From JBOFSQ01 sp051651625 (GTDB lineage Bacteria > Planctomycetota > Planctomycetia > Pirellulales > Thermoguttaceae), in NCBI GenBank assembly GCA_051651625.1, contig JBOFSQ010000111.1, forward strand, positions 1 through 64,000: a DNA stretch of 64,000 nt, given 5' to 3'. The translations under genes and the position numbers were made by a program. Below, piece by piece: positions 7,294 to 16,453 of the stretch; the first letter of the stretch is position 1; every line of letters begins with the position of its first letter. The notes beneath the pieces were generated by a model. It made no database searches. It was not told where the DNA came from and saw nothing but the letters and a program-made list of their open reading frames with translations.

Positions 7294-9168
7294 CTACGTT
7301 GCGTTTTCCGCAGGTTTTCCGTCTTCGCCGAGTACGACGTCGGCGGTTGCGGTCTTCGATTTGGCGACGGTGATGAGCGACGTGTGAATCGCTTCGCGGT
7401 CGCCCTTCGTCAGTTTTGCCACCGCCGTTGCGACCTCGCCAAGATAACGCAAGAAAATACTGCGACGCTCTCCTTCTTGGCGAACACGGTCACGCCGGTT
7501 GAGATAGATGCCAAGTTTGCGACCAACCGCTTGCAGCGCGAGTCGCAGTTCCTTCTGGATTTCCGGGTACGCCGCTATCGCCTCCTTCGACTCGCTCGTG
7601 AACGGCACCCAAACACTTGCGAGGTGAACCATCACCGTCACCGGCCCGCGCGGAAACTGGTTGCGCGACTGCGTGAGTCCATACGAACGCCAATTCATCC
7701 CCGCCACCGTTTGCGTCGTGAGACACGCACCGGGCTGAAACTGTAACGGTACGCGATTCGCGTAACGATACAGCGACATTGATTGACCTTCACTCAAGTT
7801 GAGCGACTGGAGAGTCTCGTGCAAATGCTTCGTCTCTTGCGGCGACATGTTTTTCGGCGAGAGACGCGGACGCAACTTCGCCGCACGAATCAGTTTGTCG
7901 GCGGCGTCGTTACCGATTCCGTCGAACGTTGCGGTAAGGAATTGCCGCATCGTTCGCGCGTCGCTTTCGGCGAGAAGTTCTTCGAGCGACTCGCGCGAGA
8001 TTTTGTGCGTCGCCGGTGCGCCGCCGTAAGAGAGCGCGACTTCGATCTGAAACGGATTGCCGCGATAGACCGCCGGTGGCCGCGTCACCGCCGCATAAAA
8101 CTCGCCGGGGACGACGTGGTGAAGCCCTTTGAGAAGATTCTCTTCGCCGATTGGTGAGATGCAATCTGTTGACGGCGCGGGGATGCGGGCCTCTTGAATT
8201 ACCGCGTAGAGTCGCTCGACGCCAGTCCGGTCGATTTTGTGCGGATGGTGACGCACGCCGAGATTCGATTGTTCACAAATCGTTTTTGCAAGCGATGAGT
8301 TAACACGCGAAAACGACTCGACCAAAAACTTTGCAAGCGTTGGCTCGTGCGTCTCGTGCAACATTTGGAGGAGACGACCGAGTTCGACGCCGTAAGGGTG
8401 CGGCTTGATCTCACGCGGCTCGCGCGGCAGTTCTTGCGACGACGCGGCGTATTCGTGCGACTCGCCGTCGGGGTCGGTGTAGTGGATAGTGATGTGCGGG
8501 TTGGCTATCGCTGTCTGCTCCAAGTATTCATCGACGCTGCCGCGTCCGCGCTGATATTTCGCTTCGAGTTCGATAGTGACGCGAGTTCCGTGTGCGACTT
8601 CGACCCACTCGATCTCTTGCTTTGTTATCATCGCGCGACCGGCGTCGTTCGGCGGAATGTCTTCGCCTTCACCGTCGCCGTTGAGGATGTCGGGCGAGTT
8701 TGTCTTGGTGTTAATGCGGATGACGTAGTAATGCGCCGGTTTGTTCTTCGATATTTTCGAGACAATCTTGACCGGCTTTCCGGTCGTGAGAAGTCCGTAC
8801 ATCCCCGCCGCGCTGATGCCGATCCCTTGTTGCCCGCGACTCATTCGCAGGCGGTGAAACTTCGAGCCGTAGAGCAGCTTTCCGAAGATGAGCGGAATCT
8901 GTTTCTTGACGATTCCGGGGCCGTTGTCTTGGACGCCGACCTTGAAACGACTCGACCCCATCGACTCGATGTGAACCCAGATTTCCGGCAAGATTCCAGC
9001 TTCTTCGCACGCATCAAGAGCGTTGTCTACCGCTTCTTTGACGGTAGTCAGTAACGCTTTACGCGGGTTGTCAAAACCGAGCAGGTGGCGATTTTTGGCA
9101 AAGAACTCGCTCACGGAAATCTCTTTTTGACCGCGAGCCATTTCTTCGGCAGACGAACGTCGTGACAT
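7294..9168 (-). CDS. top6B: DNA topoisomerase VI subunit B
   Basis: The ATPase subunit of a type IIB topoisomerase, which passes one DNA duplex through a break made by subunit A. The 624-residue protein has the GHKL ATPase: N-box EAVDNALDACE (about residues 45-55), G1 box DNGPGI (81-86) and G2 box GQQGIGISAAGMYG (112-125), followed by H2TH and transducer regions with a KSATADV-like C-terminus. Length suits Top6B. The family is mainly archaeal and plant, with scattered bacterial occurrence. The usual partner top6A is not adjacent: downstream are repeats and a glycosyltransferase, upstream a divergent chemotaxis gene. Confidence 0.95.
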   Translation of the reverse strand: MSRRSSAEEMARGQKEISVSEFFAKNRHLLGFDNPRKALLTTVKEAVDNALDACEEAGILPEIWVHIESMGSSRFKVGVQDNGPGIVKKQIPLIFGKLLYGSKFHRLRMSRGQQGIGISAAGMYGLLTTGKPVKIVSKISKNKPAHYYVIRINTKTNSPDILNGDGEGEDIPPNDAGRAMITKQEIEWVEVAHGTRVTIELEAKYQRGRGSVDEYLEQTAIANPHITIHYTDPDGESHEYAASSQELPREPREIKPHPYGVELGRLLQMLHETHEPTLAKFLVESFSRVNSSLAKTICEQSNLGVRHHPHKIDRTGVERLYAVIQEARIPAPSTDCISPIGEENLLKGLHHVVPGEFYAAVTRPPAVYRGNPFQIEVALSYGGAPATHKISRESLEELLAESDARTMRQFLTATFDGIGNDAADKLIRAAKLRPRLSPKNMSPQETKHLHETLQSLNLSEGQSMSLYRYANRVPLQFQPGACLTTQTVAGMNWRSYGLTQSRNQFPRGPVTVMVHLASVWVPFTSESKEAIAAYPEIQKELRLALQAVGRKLGIYLNRRDRVRQEGERRSIFLRYLGEVATAVAKLTKGDREAIHTSLITVAKSKTATADVVLGEDGKPAENAT

Positions 9169-9411
9169 ATTTGTTAACTGTGCATGCGAGTGTGAAACAT
9201 TTGGGGTGAAAACGCCGCGTATTGTACGCCGCGATTCGATTTCCTCTAGGGGCCACCCGCACGATGCAGCATTGGCGGCAACTGTTGGCGTGACCCGTTG
9301 CCTCTCGATGAGATATTATTATAATCGCCCGCCATTGTTCGTGCGTAGAGGGAGCTATCAAGCCCTTACAAGTCTTACCACACGCAGTGTCAACGTCTTG
9401 GAGAAAAACAA

Positions 9412-11448
9412 GTGCTCACCAATTTTCGCATCGGACAAAAGCTATTCGTCAACGCTGGCGTCTTGCTTGCACTGCTACTATTCACGGCTGCAATCGGTTG
9501 GCTCGGATTGAGTAGAGTGCGCGACGGAATCAACCGCCTCAACGAAGAATGGCGTATTTGCAACCAAGTCGCAAACGTTCAAAGGTCGGTGCGCGACGCC
9601 CACCTCGTCGCCGTCAACAACGCACTAATGGAAGACCCAAACGCCGAGAAACAGTCGCGCGAGATGCTGGCCGAGATTAAAAGTCATCTCGATTCTATCA
9701 AAACCGCACTCGTCGCAAGATTTCCAGAGTCGCTTTGGAAGGAGCTAGATTCCGCACTGACCAACTACGAAACCACCCTCAATGCGTCGCACAGTATCAC
9801 CAAAAAGCAAAACGCTGGCGACACGACTCGTCGCGCGGCGGCAAAGGCAAACGAAAAAGCGTTGAAAGATATTCAGGACGACCTCCAGCAACGTTTGGAA
9901 GTCTATAAAAGCGACAACGCCGCAATACCGCCAGCACTCGTCGAATGGCTTCGCACCGTCAACGACGCCGCAACCGCACGATGGATCATGGGACGCGCCG
10001 TCCGCGACGTTCCCATCACCAAGACGCCAGACAAACGCAAATCGTCAAACGCTGGTTATCAAACCTACCGCGCCGACTGCGTCAAACGGATCGCCGCACT
10101 GCAAGTTAGTCCGCCCGACGACGTGGCCAGTGTACTCGCCAAAGAAGTGGCAACAACATTTGGCGGATTCCTCGAAACTCTCGACACGTCCGTAAACGAC
10201 TACAACGACAGCGACAGCGAACTTCGCACTCTCCACGCCCGCGCTGTGGTACTCGATGACGTTCTCGACCGACTGACGAAACTCTCGGAGGAGAACTTCG
10301 TTCGTGTTTCGGACGACGCCGTCCGCGACGAAGTCTGGGCGATTCGGCTCTTGATCGGTTTCGCGGTAATCGCCGTCGTCGTGAGCGTGTTGTTGTCGGT
10401 GACAATTTCGCGCGGCATCACCACCGGTTTGGGGTACGTCGTCGCCGGAATGAACCAAATTGCCGACGATGGCGACATTGCCGTCACCATTCACGACGAA
10501 CACAAGTCTCGTCGCGACGAGATCGGAATGTTGACACGTTCGTTCGCTAAAATTGTCGATGAGTTCGGGCACGTTGCGCAGTTGGCGGCGTCGCTTGGGC
10601 GTGGCGATTGGCGTGTCAAAGTGGCGATCCGTAGCGACCGCGACGAGATGAACAAGTCTCTCGCAACGATGCTCTCAAACATCCGCGAAACGCTTTCTGC
10701 GTTCGCGTCGGCGGTTAACTTGGTTGCTTCGGGAGCGTCGCAAGTTGCCGGTGCCAGCGACAATCTTTCGCACGGTTCAACAACGTCTGCGGCGAGCATC
10801 GAAGAAATTTCTGCCACCATCGGCGAGATTAGCGGGCAGACGAAAACCAACGCCGAAAACGCCACGCAAGCCAACGCCCTTTCACAACAAGCGTGTACCG
10901 CTGCTGGTTCCGGCCAAGACTTGATGAAACGGATGATCGCGTCGATGGAAACGATCACGAAAAACTCTCAAGAAGCGCAGCGAGTCGTCAAGGTGATTGA
11001 CGACATTTCGTTCCAAACGAATCTTCTCGCGCTCAATGCTGCTGTCGAGGCGGCGCGTGCGGGTCAGCACGGGAAAGGTTTCGCGGTGGTTGCCGAAGAG
11101 GTACGCAATCTCGCCGCTCGCAGTGCGAAGGCCGCCGCCGAAACGACCGAGATGATCGACAGCAACAACAAACAGATCATCGACGGTGCGCAGCTCGCTA
11201 CGCAAACTGCGGAGATGCTCAACACGATTGTTCGGCAAGTCACGGAAGTTGCTAGGTTTATCGGCGACATTGCCACGGCGAGTAGTGAACAGTCACACGG
11301 TATCAGCCAAGTGTCGATTGGCTTGTCGCAGATCGACTCCGTTACACAGCAAAATACCGCCAACGCCGAGGAGACCGCATCGGTGTCAAATGACATGAGT
11401 GCGCAAGCACGACAGCTCCAAACCCTCATCGGAAAGTTCCAACTGTGA
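9412..11448 (+). CDS. Methyl-accepting chemotaxis protein
   Basis: A 678-residue transmembrane receptor that signals to CheA/CheW. TM1 is at about residues 14-33 (VLLALLLFTAAIGWLGL); a long helical periplasmic sensor domain (4HB-like) follows; TM2 is LLIGFAVIAVVVSVLLSVTIS. Then come HAMP and the signalling helical hairpin with the conserved tip DISFQTNLLALNAAVEAARAG. The start is GTG at 9412, 6 nt after a GGAG Shine-Dalgarno. No che genes are close. The sensed ligand is unknown. Confidence 0.95.
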   Translation: MLTNFRIGQKLFVNAGVLLALLLFTAAIGWLGLSRVRDGINRLNEEWRICNQVANVQRSVRDAHLVAVNNALMEDPNAEKQSREMLAEIKSHLDSIKTALVARFPESLWKELDSALTNYETTLNASHSITKKQNAGDTTRRAAAKANEKALKDIQDDLQQRLEVYKSDNAAIPPALVEWLRTVNDAATARWIMGRAVRDVPITKTPDKRKSSNAGYQTYRADCVKRIAALQVSPPDDVASVLAKEVATTFGGFLETLDTSVNDYNDSDSELRTLHARAVVLDDVLDRLTKLSEENFVRVSDDAVRDEVWAIRLLIGFAVIAVVVSVLLSVTISRGITTGLGYVVAGMNQIADDGDIAVTIHDEHKSRRDEIGMLTRSFAKIVDEFGHVAQLAASLGRGDWRVKVAIRSDRDEMNKSLATMLSNIRETLSAFASAVNLVASGASQVAGASDNLSHGSTTSAASIEEISATIGEISGQTKTNAENATQANALSQQACTAAGSGQDLMKRMIASMETITKNSQEAQRVVKVIDDISFQTNLLALNAAVEAARAGQHGKGFAVVAEEVRNLAARSAKAAAETTEMIDSNNKQIIDGAQLATQTAEMLNTIVRQVTEVARFIGDIATASSEQSHGISQVSIGLSQIDSVTQQNTANAEETASVSNDMSAQARQLQTLIGKFQL

Positions 11449-11454
11449 ACCAAT

Positions 11455-11599
11455 AGACCTGTTCGGAAACTCGCACCCGCACACAGCGGTTCGGCATAGC
11501 CGAACCCTCCAAACGCCTACGGCGTTGATAACTGGAGGGTTCGGCTATGCCGAACCAGAACTACCAAATCGCCCCAATTTCATGTTTCCGAACAAGTCC
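11455..11599. repeat. MITE-like hairpin element, copy 1 (full length)
   Basis: About 145 bp with terminal inverted repeats AGACCTGTTCGGAAAC at the left and GTTTCCGAACAAGTCC at the right. Inside are two copies of GGTTCGGC(A/T)TAGCCGAACC-type palindromes arranged as a large hairpin around CAAACGCCTACGGCGTTG. It begins 7 bp after the chemotaxis gene stop and may also work as a terminator. Confidence 0.85.
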
Positions 11600-11670
11600 A
11601 TTCTTGACAAAGCCTTGTTAGACGCAAAACAATCCCGTAAACGTTTACTCCTCTTTAGCAAAGGACAACA

Positions 11671-13653
11671 ATGACAACGACAGCAGCACCGCAGGTTTCG
11701 CAGCATCACCCCGCTGGACTTTGGGTTTTGTTTACAACGGAAATGTGGGAACGGTTCGCGTTCTACGGGATGCGAGCGATTCTGGTTTTGTATCTCGTCT
11801 CGGCATCGACGAGCCAGTTCGCGCCGGGGTTTGGATGGTCTGAAAGCGACGCATACAAACTCTACGCCATCTACACGAGTTGGGTCTACCTGTTCCCGAT
11901 GATCGGCGGTTGGATCGCCGACCGCTGGATCGGTCAACACCGTGCCGTTTTAATCGGTGCGGTGCTGATGGCACTCGGCCAGTTCGCACTCGCGGCGGCG
12001 GAGTTCGTGCGAATCGGCGGCGGAGTTCGCGTAACCGCTGGCACCGACCCTGTCGCACTCTGGACGTTCTACGCCGGACTTGCCTTGATGGTTATCGGAA
12101 ACGGTTTTTTCAAACCGTGCATCTCCGTTATGGTCGGCCAGCTCTACGGACAAAACGACCCGCGACGCGACGCCGGATTCAGCATCTTCTATATGGGGAT
12201 CAACATCGGCGCGTTTGTCTCACCGCTCGTCGCCGGAACCATCGGCGAAAACTACGGATACCACCTCGGATTCATGATTTCGGGACTCGGCATGATTTTC
12301 GGACTGTGTACCTACTCGTTCCTCCGTCCGCGTTTCATTCCAAATCTTGGGTTGCCGCCGCAGCCAGTACGCGATACCGACAATCTCACCGACGAAGAAA
12401 AAGCCAAACGCGAACAACGCGCATACGAACAGACTCGTCCACTCACGAAAGTCGATTACGACAAGATGTTCGTCATTCTCATCTTGTCGATTTTCTCAAT
12501 AGGATTTTGGGTGGCGTTTGAACAGGCGGGTTCGTCGCTCAACACGTTTGCCAAAGACAAGACGAGTCGCGGCGTCTCCGACGTGATGGTGCGGATGACT
12601 CCCGAACTTGCGAAGCCGGTTGTGCTTCTTGACGACGAGTATCTCATTGACCTTGCAAACACCATTGATGGAGTTGAGGCGACTGAAAAGTCGGTGATTG
12701 AGTGTCTCGCACCGTCGGCGGAGGTTATTGTTCCGGTGCGTGAGTCGTGGAACGCGAGAATTGCGAGGCTGTTCTCGTTCCGGTCAACGGCAGATGTCGA
12801 GAAGCAGCCACCGGCTCTACTCTTCGCGCGGGCGAAAGAACTTTCTGAACGTCGCTGGATCGCAGATGGAATCGACCTCCAAGTTTTCGTGCGACAAATC
12901 GAAGCGAATGCGGCGACTGGCACTTCTAGCGGCGGCGATGCCGCCAGCGATGCGCACGTCTTGAACCGCGACACCGAACTCACCGCAGAAAAACTCGGCG
13001 CGCTCTCGTCGCTCTTGACGAAGTACGAACGCCAGTTGCGTTCGCTCGAAGACAAGCGGCGCGGTGCAGAAGAAAAGTATGTCCCCGGAGATGTTCGCCG
13101 AACGTTCCCGGCGTCTTGGTATCAGTCGGTCAATCCGCTTGGGATCGTTTTGTTCACGCCGTTCTTTGCGGTTCTGTGGGTTGCGCTTGCGAAGCGTGGG
13201 ATCGAGCCGTCAACGCCGGTGAAGTTCGGAATGGGGCTGCTGCTGCTTTCGGTCGGGTTTTACATGATGGTCCCCGGCGCGATTGACGCTCACAATTCTG
13301 GCGGTTACGCGAAGCCGTACTGGCTTGTCATCTGTTACTGTTTCTGCACTTGGGGCGAGCTTTGCATTTCGCCGGTGGGACTATCAATGGTGACGAAACT
13401 CGCGCCGGTGCGTTTGGCGTCGCTCTTTATGGGCGTTTGGTTTTTGTGTAGTTCGATTGCGTACTACCTCGCTGGTTACATGGCAGCGATTCTCGGTGCC
13501 GACGACGGTGGCGACAAGTTCACGCTCATTTTTGGCAAAGCAGGTGGGATGGCCGACTTCTTCTTTGTCCTCGGCACGATCCCAGCGGTGATCGGCGTCA
13601 TCGCCCTCATCCTCGCGCCGACAATCAAACGCAAAATGCACGGGGTGCATTAG
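11671..13653 (+). CDS. POT family proton-dependent peptide transporter (MFS)
   Basis: Imports di- or tripeptides with protons. The N-terminus LWVLFTTEMWERFAFYGMRAILVLYLV carries the ExxERFxYYG signature of the family, followed by the MFS loop GGWIADRWIGQHRAVLIGA. Transmembrane helices are clustered in two halves, separated by a long soluble insert at about residues 300-470 with charged and coiled stretches. That insert is larger than in bacterial DtpA-type proteins (660 residues here against about 500) but common in planctomycete members as far as I know. The ATG at 11671 is used; upstream reading frames are repeat DNA. Confidence 0.9.
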   Translation: MTTTAAPQVSQHHPAGLWVLFTTEMWERFAFYGMRAILVLYLVSASTSQFAPGFGWSESDAYKLYAIYTSWVYLFPMIGGWIADRWIGQHRAVLIGAVLMALGQFALAAAEFVRIGGGVRVTAGTDPVALWTFYAGLALMVIGNGFFKPCISVMVGQLYGQNDPRRDAGFSIFYMGINIGAFVSPLVAGTIGENYGYHLGFMISGLGMIFGLCTYSFLRPRFIPNLGLPPQPVRDTDNLTDEEKAKREQRAYEQTRPLTKVDYDKMFVILILSIFSIGFWVAFEQAGSSLNTFAKDKTSRGVSDVMVRMTPELAKPVVLLDDEYLIDLANTIDGVEATEKSVIECLAPSAEVIVPVRESWNARIARLFSFRSTADVEKQPPALLFARAKELSERRWIADGIDLQVFVRQIEANAATGTSSGGDAASDAHVLNRDTELTAEKLGALSSLLTKYERQLRSLEDKRRGAEEKYVPGDVRRTFPASWYQSVNPLGIVLFTPFFAVLWVALAKRGIEPSTPVKFGMGLLLLSVGFYMMVPGAIDAHNSGGYAKPYWLVICYCFCTWGELCISPVGLSMVTKLAPVRLASLFMGVWFLCSSIAYYLAGYMAAILGADDGGDKFTLIFGKAGGMADFFFVLGTIPAVIGVIALILAPTIKRKMHGVH

Positions 13654-13745
13654 AGTTGTTCGGGAACTTGCACCGGCACAGCGGTTCGGCATAGCCGAAC
13701 CCTCCAAACGCTGGAGGGTTCGGCTATGCCGAACCTGAAATACTC
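13654..13745. repeat. Hairpin repeat, GTTCGGCATAGCCGAACC family, copy 2
   Basis: A GGTTCGGCATAGCCGAACCC arm and its inverted partner lie around a short CAAACG centre. The left edge GAGTTGTTCGGGAACTTGC resembles the terminal repeat of copy 1, while the right terminal repeat is missing. It starts right after the peptide transporter stop. Confidence 0.85.
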
Positions 13746-13772
13746 ACCAACATATTTCCCCACAATCCACCA

Positions 13773-14354
13773 ATGACCATATCAAAACCGAGTTCGTATT
13801 TGTCGTTTCCGTTTGACGTGAAGGTCGATTTTGCGACGGGGGCGATTGATTGTCCCGACAACGTATACGACCGTCGTCTCTCGCAGATGGCGGCGATGTA
13901 CGAAGACCGTGAAGCCGTCGCTGCGCTTGCTGCGACTGATCCAGTCATCTACCGCGTTTACGAGCGGCAGCTTCCCGCGCTGGCAGGTGAGCTTCAGTGG
14001 TGTATGAGTGTGACGTTCCCCGGAAAGGTCGGACGCGAATACTACATGACCAAGGGGCATTTTCACGCCGTCCGCGAGACTGCCGAGATTTATCTTTGCG
14101 TTGCGGGCGAAGGGATGATGATGATGGAGACCGAAAGCGGCCAGAGCGACATAAAATTGATGACGCCCAATACTTGTGTCTACGTCCCCGCGTTTTGGGC
14201 GCACCGTTCGATCAACACCGGTACGACGCCGCTGATTTCGTTCTGCGTCTATCCGGGCCACGCGGGGCACGACTACGGTTCAATCGAGACTCGCGGTTTC
14301 TCAAGACGTGTCGTCGATATTGGCGGCAAACCGACAGTGATTGATGGCCGGTGA
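13773..14354 (+). CDS. Glucose-6-phosphate isomerase, cupin type
   Basis: Interconverts glucose-6-phosphate and fructose-6-phosphate using a metal-dependent cupin barrel (archaeal-type PGI, PF06560) unrelated to classical PGI. Metal ligands are visible in KGHFHAVRETAEIY (HxH then Glu) and the later His in PAFWAHRSINTG. The 193-residue length is normal for the family. The start is ATG 13773 although no strong Shine-Dalgarno is seen. It sits alone between two hairpin repeats, so it is probably a single-gene unit. Confidence 0.88.
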   Translation: MTISKPSSYLSFPFDVKVDFATGAIDCPDNVYDRRLSQMAAMYEDREAVAALAATDPVIYRVYERQLPALAGELQWCMSVTFPGKVGREYYMTKGHFHAVRETAEIYLCVAGEGMMMMETESGQSDIKLMTPNTCVYVPAFWAHRSINTGTTPLISFCVYPGHAGHDYGSIETRGFSRRVVDIGGKPTVIDGR

Positions 14355-14463
14355 AGTAGTTTGAGTTCGGCATAGCCGAACCCTCCAGTTAACAACGCCG
14401 TTGGCGTTTGGAGGGTTCGGCTATGCCGAACCGCTGTACGGGTGCAACTTTTCGAACAGGTCT
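14355..14463. repeat. Hairpin repeat, GTTCGGCATAGCCGAACC family, copy 3
   Basis: The two palindromic arms surround AACAACGCCGTTGGCGTT, and the right edge has a degraded TTTTCGAACAGGTCT terminal repeat. The element begins directly after the isomerase stop, in reverse orientation compared with copy 1. Confidence 0.85.
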
Positions 14464-14587
14464 ACGACATCCGTAACGGGTCTCGCTGTCGCCTCTCCTT
14501 GGCTCCCCGTCTTATTCCGCTAGAATAGTACCCGTGTTGGCTAGTGTGTTTGTGTTTCACAGTCTCTCAAAGAAAGGTTGGCTCGTT

Positions 14588-15787
14588 ATGAAGAAGCAAA
14601 TTGTGTCGCTGGCTCTTGCGTTTGTGTTTGGTGTGGGCGTGGCGTTTGGACAAGCGTCACTCAATGACCCCGCTCTCTTTCAAGTCCCCGAAATCAAAAC
14701 TGTTGCGGAAGCACAAAACTTCTTGCGTGAAATCAACGGCAAAGCGAGGCCGCTGGTGAAGTCGCAAGAGGATCAGATGGTGCTTATTGAGAAGATGGCG
14801 GACGTGTTCACCACGCTCGGTGACAAAGTGCTCGCTCTCGCACCCGCCGACGATGCGGTTGCAACTGGGTACGCGCTAAAGTTTCAAGGTGCAGGCATAC
14901 GTTTGGCGTTTGCCCATAACAGCGACGACGCCGAGGCCAAAATCGCTGCGGCCAAGGCAGCTCTTGAAAAGCTGATCGAAGAAGCCGACGCGGTCCCCGA
15001 AGCAAAACCGCACGCCGACGACGCACGCGCCAAACTCTTTATGGAACGTGTCGCGCAGGAACTCCAAAAACTCGACGACACCAATCCAGACCATCGCAAG
15101 GTTCTGTTCCTTCGGCTGAAGCCAATCTTCGTTGAACAGGTCGAAAAATATCCGTCGCCCGCACTCGGTCAGATGTTGTCGGTTCTGATCGGACTCGCCG
15201 AAGACGAAAACAACCCTGCCGCTTCCGACGCTGCCGCAAGCGAGCTGATTGCGCTGTTCACAAATTCGCCCGATGCGCGTCTCAAAAAAGTCGCTGCTAG
15301 TGCGGAAGGTGAACGCCGTCGCAACATCGGAAAACCGTTCGCAATCAAAGGGAAGACCGTCGCTGGCGACGACTTCGATTGGGAAAAGTACAAGGGAAAG
15401 ATCGTCTTGATCGACTTCTGGGCGTCGTGGTGCGGACCGTGTATCGGCGAAGTCCCGAACATGATCAAGGCTTACGAACAGTTCAAAGACAAAGGGTTTG
15501 AGATCGTGAGCATCGGCGTTTGGGACGAGAACGACAAACTCAAGAAGGGGATGGAAGACCACAAAATGACGTGGGTCTCGCTCTCGGAAGACCTCACGAC
15601 AAAGGACAATCCCGACGCCGCGAAGTTCGGCGAATCTTACGGGGTTCAAGGTATTCCGACGATGTTCCTCGTTGGTCGTGACGGCAAGATCATCGTTACC
15701 GACACGCAGAAGATTCGCGGCCCCAACACCCTCATCAAAACGCTCGAAGAAATCATCGCCAAAGAAGAGGCGGAGAAGAAAAAGTAG
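14588..15787 (+). CDS. TlpA-family thiol-disulfide oxidoreductase, secreted
   Basis: A 399-residue exported protein starting MKKQIVSLALAFVFGVGVAFG, a Sec signal peptide with likely cleavage after AFG. The N-terminal half is helical and Ala/Glu-rich, with no family recognised. The C-terminal ~140 residues are a thioredoxin fold of the AhpC/TSA-Redoxin type with the redox motif WASWCGPC and the cis-Pro in GVQGIPTMFLVGRDG. It probably reduces or isomerises disulfides in the periplasm. The start at 14588 was chosen because it gives the signal peptide; the frame is open further upstream without a better start. It ends in a Lys/Glu-rich tail. Confidence 0.9.
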   Translation: MKKQIVSLALAFVFGVGVAFGQASLNDPALFQVPEIKTVAEAQNFLREINGKARPLVKSQEDQMVLIEKMADVFTTLGDKVLALAPADDAVATGYALKFQGAGIRLAFAHNSDDAEAKIAAAKAALEKLIEEADAVPEAKPHADDARAKLFMERVAQELQKLDDTNPDHRKVLFLRLKPIFVEQVEKYPSPALGQMLSVLIGLAEDENNPAASDAAASELIALFTNSPDARLKKVAASAEGERRRNIGKPFAIKGKTVAGDDFDWEKYKGKIVLIDFWASWCGPCIGEVPNMIKAYEQFKDKGFEIVSIGVWDENDKLKKGMEDHKMTWVSLSEDLTTKDNPDAAKFGESYGVQGIPTMFLVGRDGKIIVTDTQKIRGPNTLIKTLEEIIAKEEAEKKK

Positions 15788-16014
15788 ACCGCGAATGCAC
15801 ACGACGCTACAATGCAAGCGTGTAAGCGTTCACAGTTGATTTCGAATTCGTCACCCCCGCGTACTCGGCGGGGGGCTAGAGCTAACGCTTTGGGGTTCGC
15901 TTGCGCGAACGCGCTGTCGCGTCTGCTTGCAGTGTTGTTCTCTGGATGCCCGCCGAGTACGCGGGCATGACGGAACATGGCGTGCACGGTTACGCAAATG
16001 CAAGGAGATTGTCC
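15788..16014. repeat. Intergenic repeats: inverted GTACTCGGCGGG pair and GTAAGCGTTCAC motif
   Basis: No gene precedes the HepT-like ORF. The stretch has GTAAGCGTTCAC at 15822-15833 and two inverted copies of a CCCGCGTACTCGGCGGG-like unit (about 15850-15877 and 15947-15974) with CTTGCGCGAACGCG-type sequence between. No nucleotidyltransferase antitoxin gene of the MntA type is present here. Confidence 0.7.
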
Positions 16015-16434
16015 GTGGATTCACACACTGACGTTGCGATTAACAAGGTCGCCACCATCGAACGGTGCATCAATCGCTTTCGTGAAGAGTATGCGTTTGA
16101 CCCGACGATGAAAAGTTACACGCATGTTGACGCGATGATTTTGAATGTCAAACGTGCGTGTCAGGCGTGCGTTGATTTGGCAACGCATCTGATTTTCGTG
16201 AAGCGTTTGGGGAACCTACAAACCAGTGGCGATGCGTTTCTTCTTTTGCAAACGTGCGGACTCATCACCGAAGCGACGGCAAAAAATATGGTGCGTATGG
16301 TGACGTTTTGCAACATCGCCGTCCATCAATACCAGTCGCTCGACACGAGCGTGCTTGAATCCGTCGCTACGCAACGCTGGCAAGACATGGTTTCCTACTG
16401 TGACGAATTGGGATTTGCTGTCAAAGTCAGGTGA
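16015..16434 (+). CDS. HepT-like (DUF86) HEPN protein with altered active site
   Basis: Belongs to the HepT/DUF86 family, toxins of MntA-HepT modules that cleave or are AMPylated through an R-x4-H-x-Y site. The 139-residue product has VDAMILNVKRACQACVDLATHLI and TFCNIAVHQYQSLD. His104 and Tyr106 are kept, but the usual Arg is Cys99 (codon TGC, one step from CGC). GTG 16015 is chosen because AAGGAG at 16002-16007 lies at ideal spacing. No mntA-type antitoxin is upstream; instead an AAA/nuclease gene starts 19 nt downstream. Without the Arg it may be inactive or have a new role. Confidence 0.85.
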   Translation: MDSHTDVAINKVATIERCINRFREEYAFDPTMKSYTHVDAMILNVKRACQACVDLATHLIFVKRLGNLQTSGDAFLLLQTCGLITEATAKNMVRMVTFCNIAVHQYQSLDTSVLESVATQRWQDMVSYCDELGFAVKVR

Positions 16435-16453
16435 ACATACAAACGAGGTCGCC

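Noticed and set aside
7097..7387. Small plus-strand ORFs over the 18-bp tandem array
   Set aside because: The protein is only the translated repeat (SSVACS units) and runs into the antisense of top6B.
11399..11674. 91-residue ORF between the chemotaxis and peptide transporter genes
   Set aside because: It is a translation of the MITE-like hairpin element and has near-identical counterparts at other copies.
14876..15817. 313-residue minus-strand ORF opposite the TlpA-like gene
   Set aside because: Antisense shadow; the plus strand has a signal peptide and WCGPC motif.
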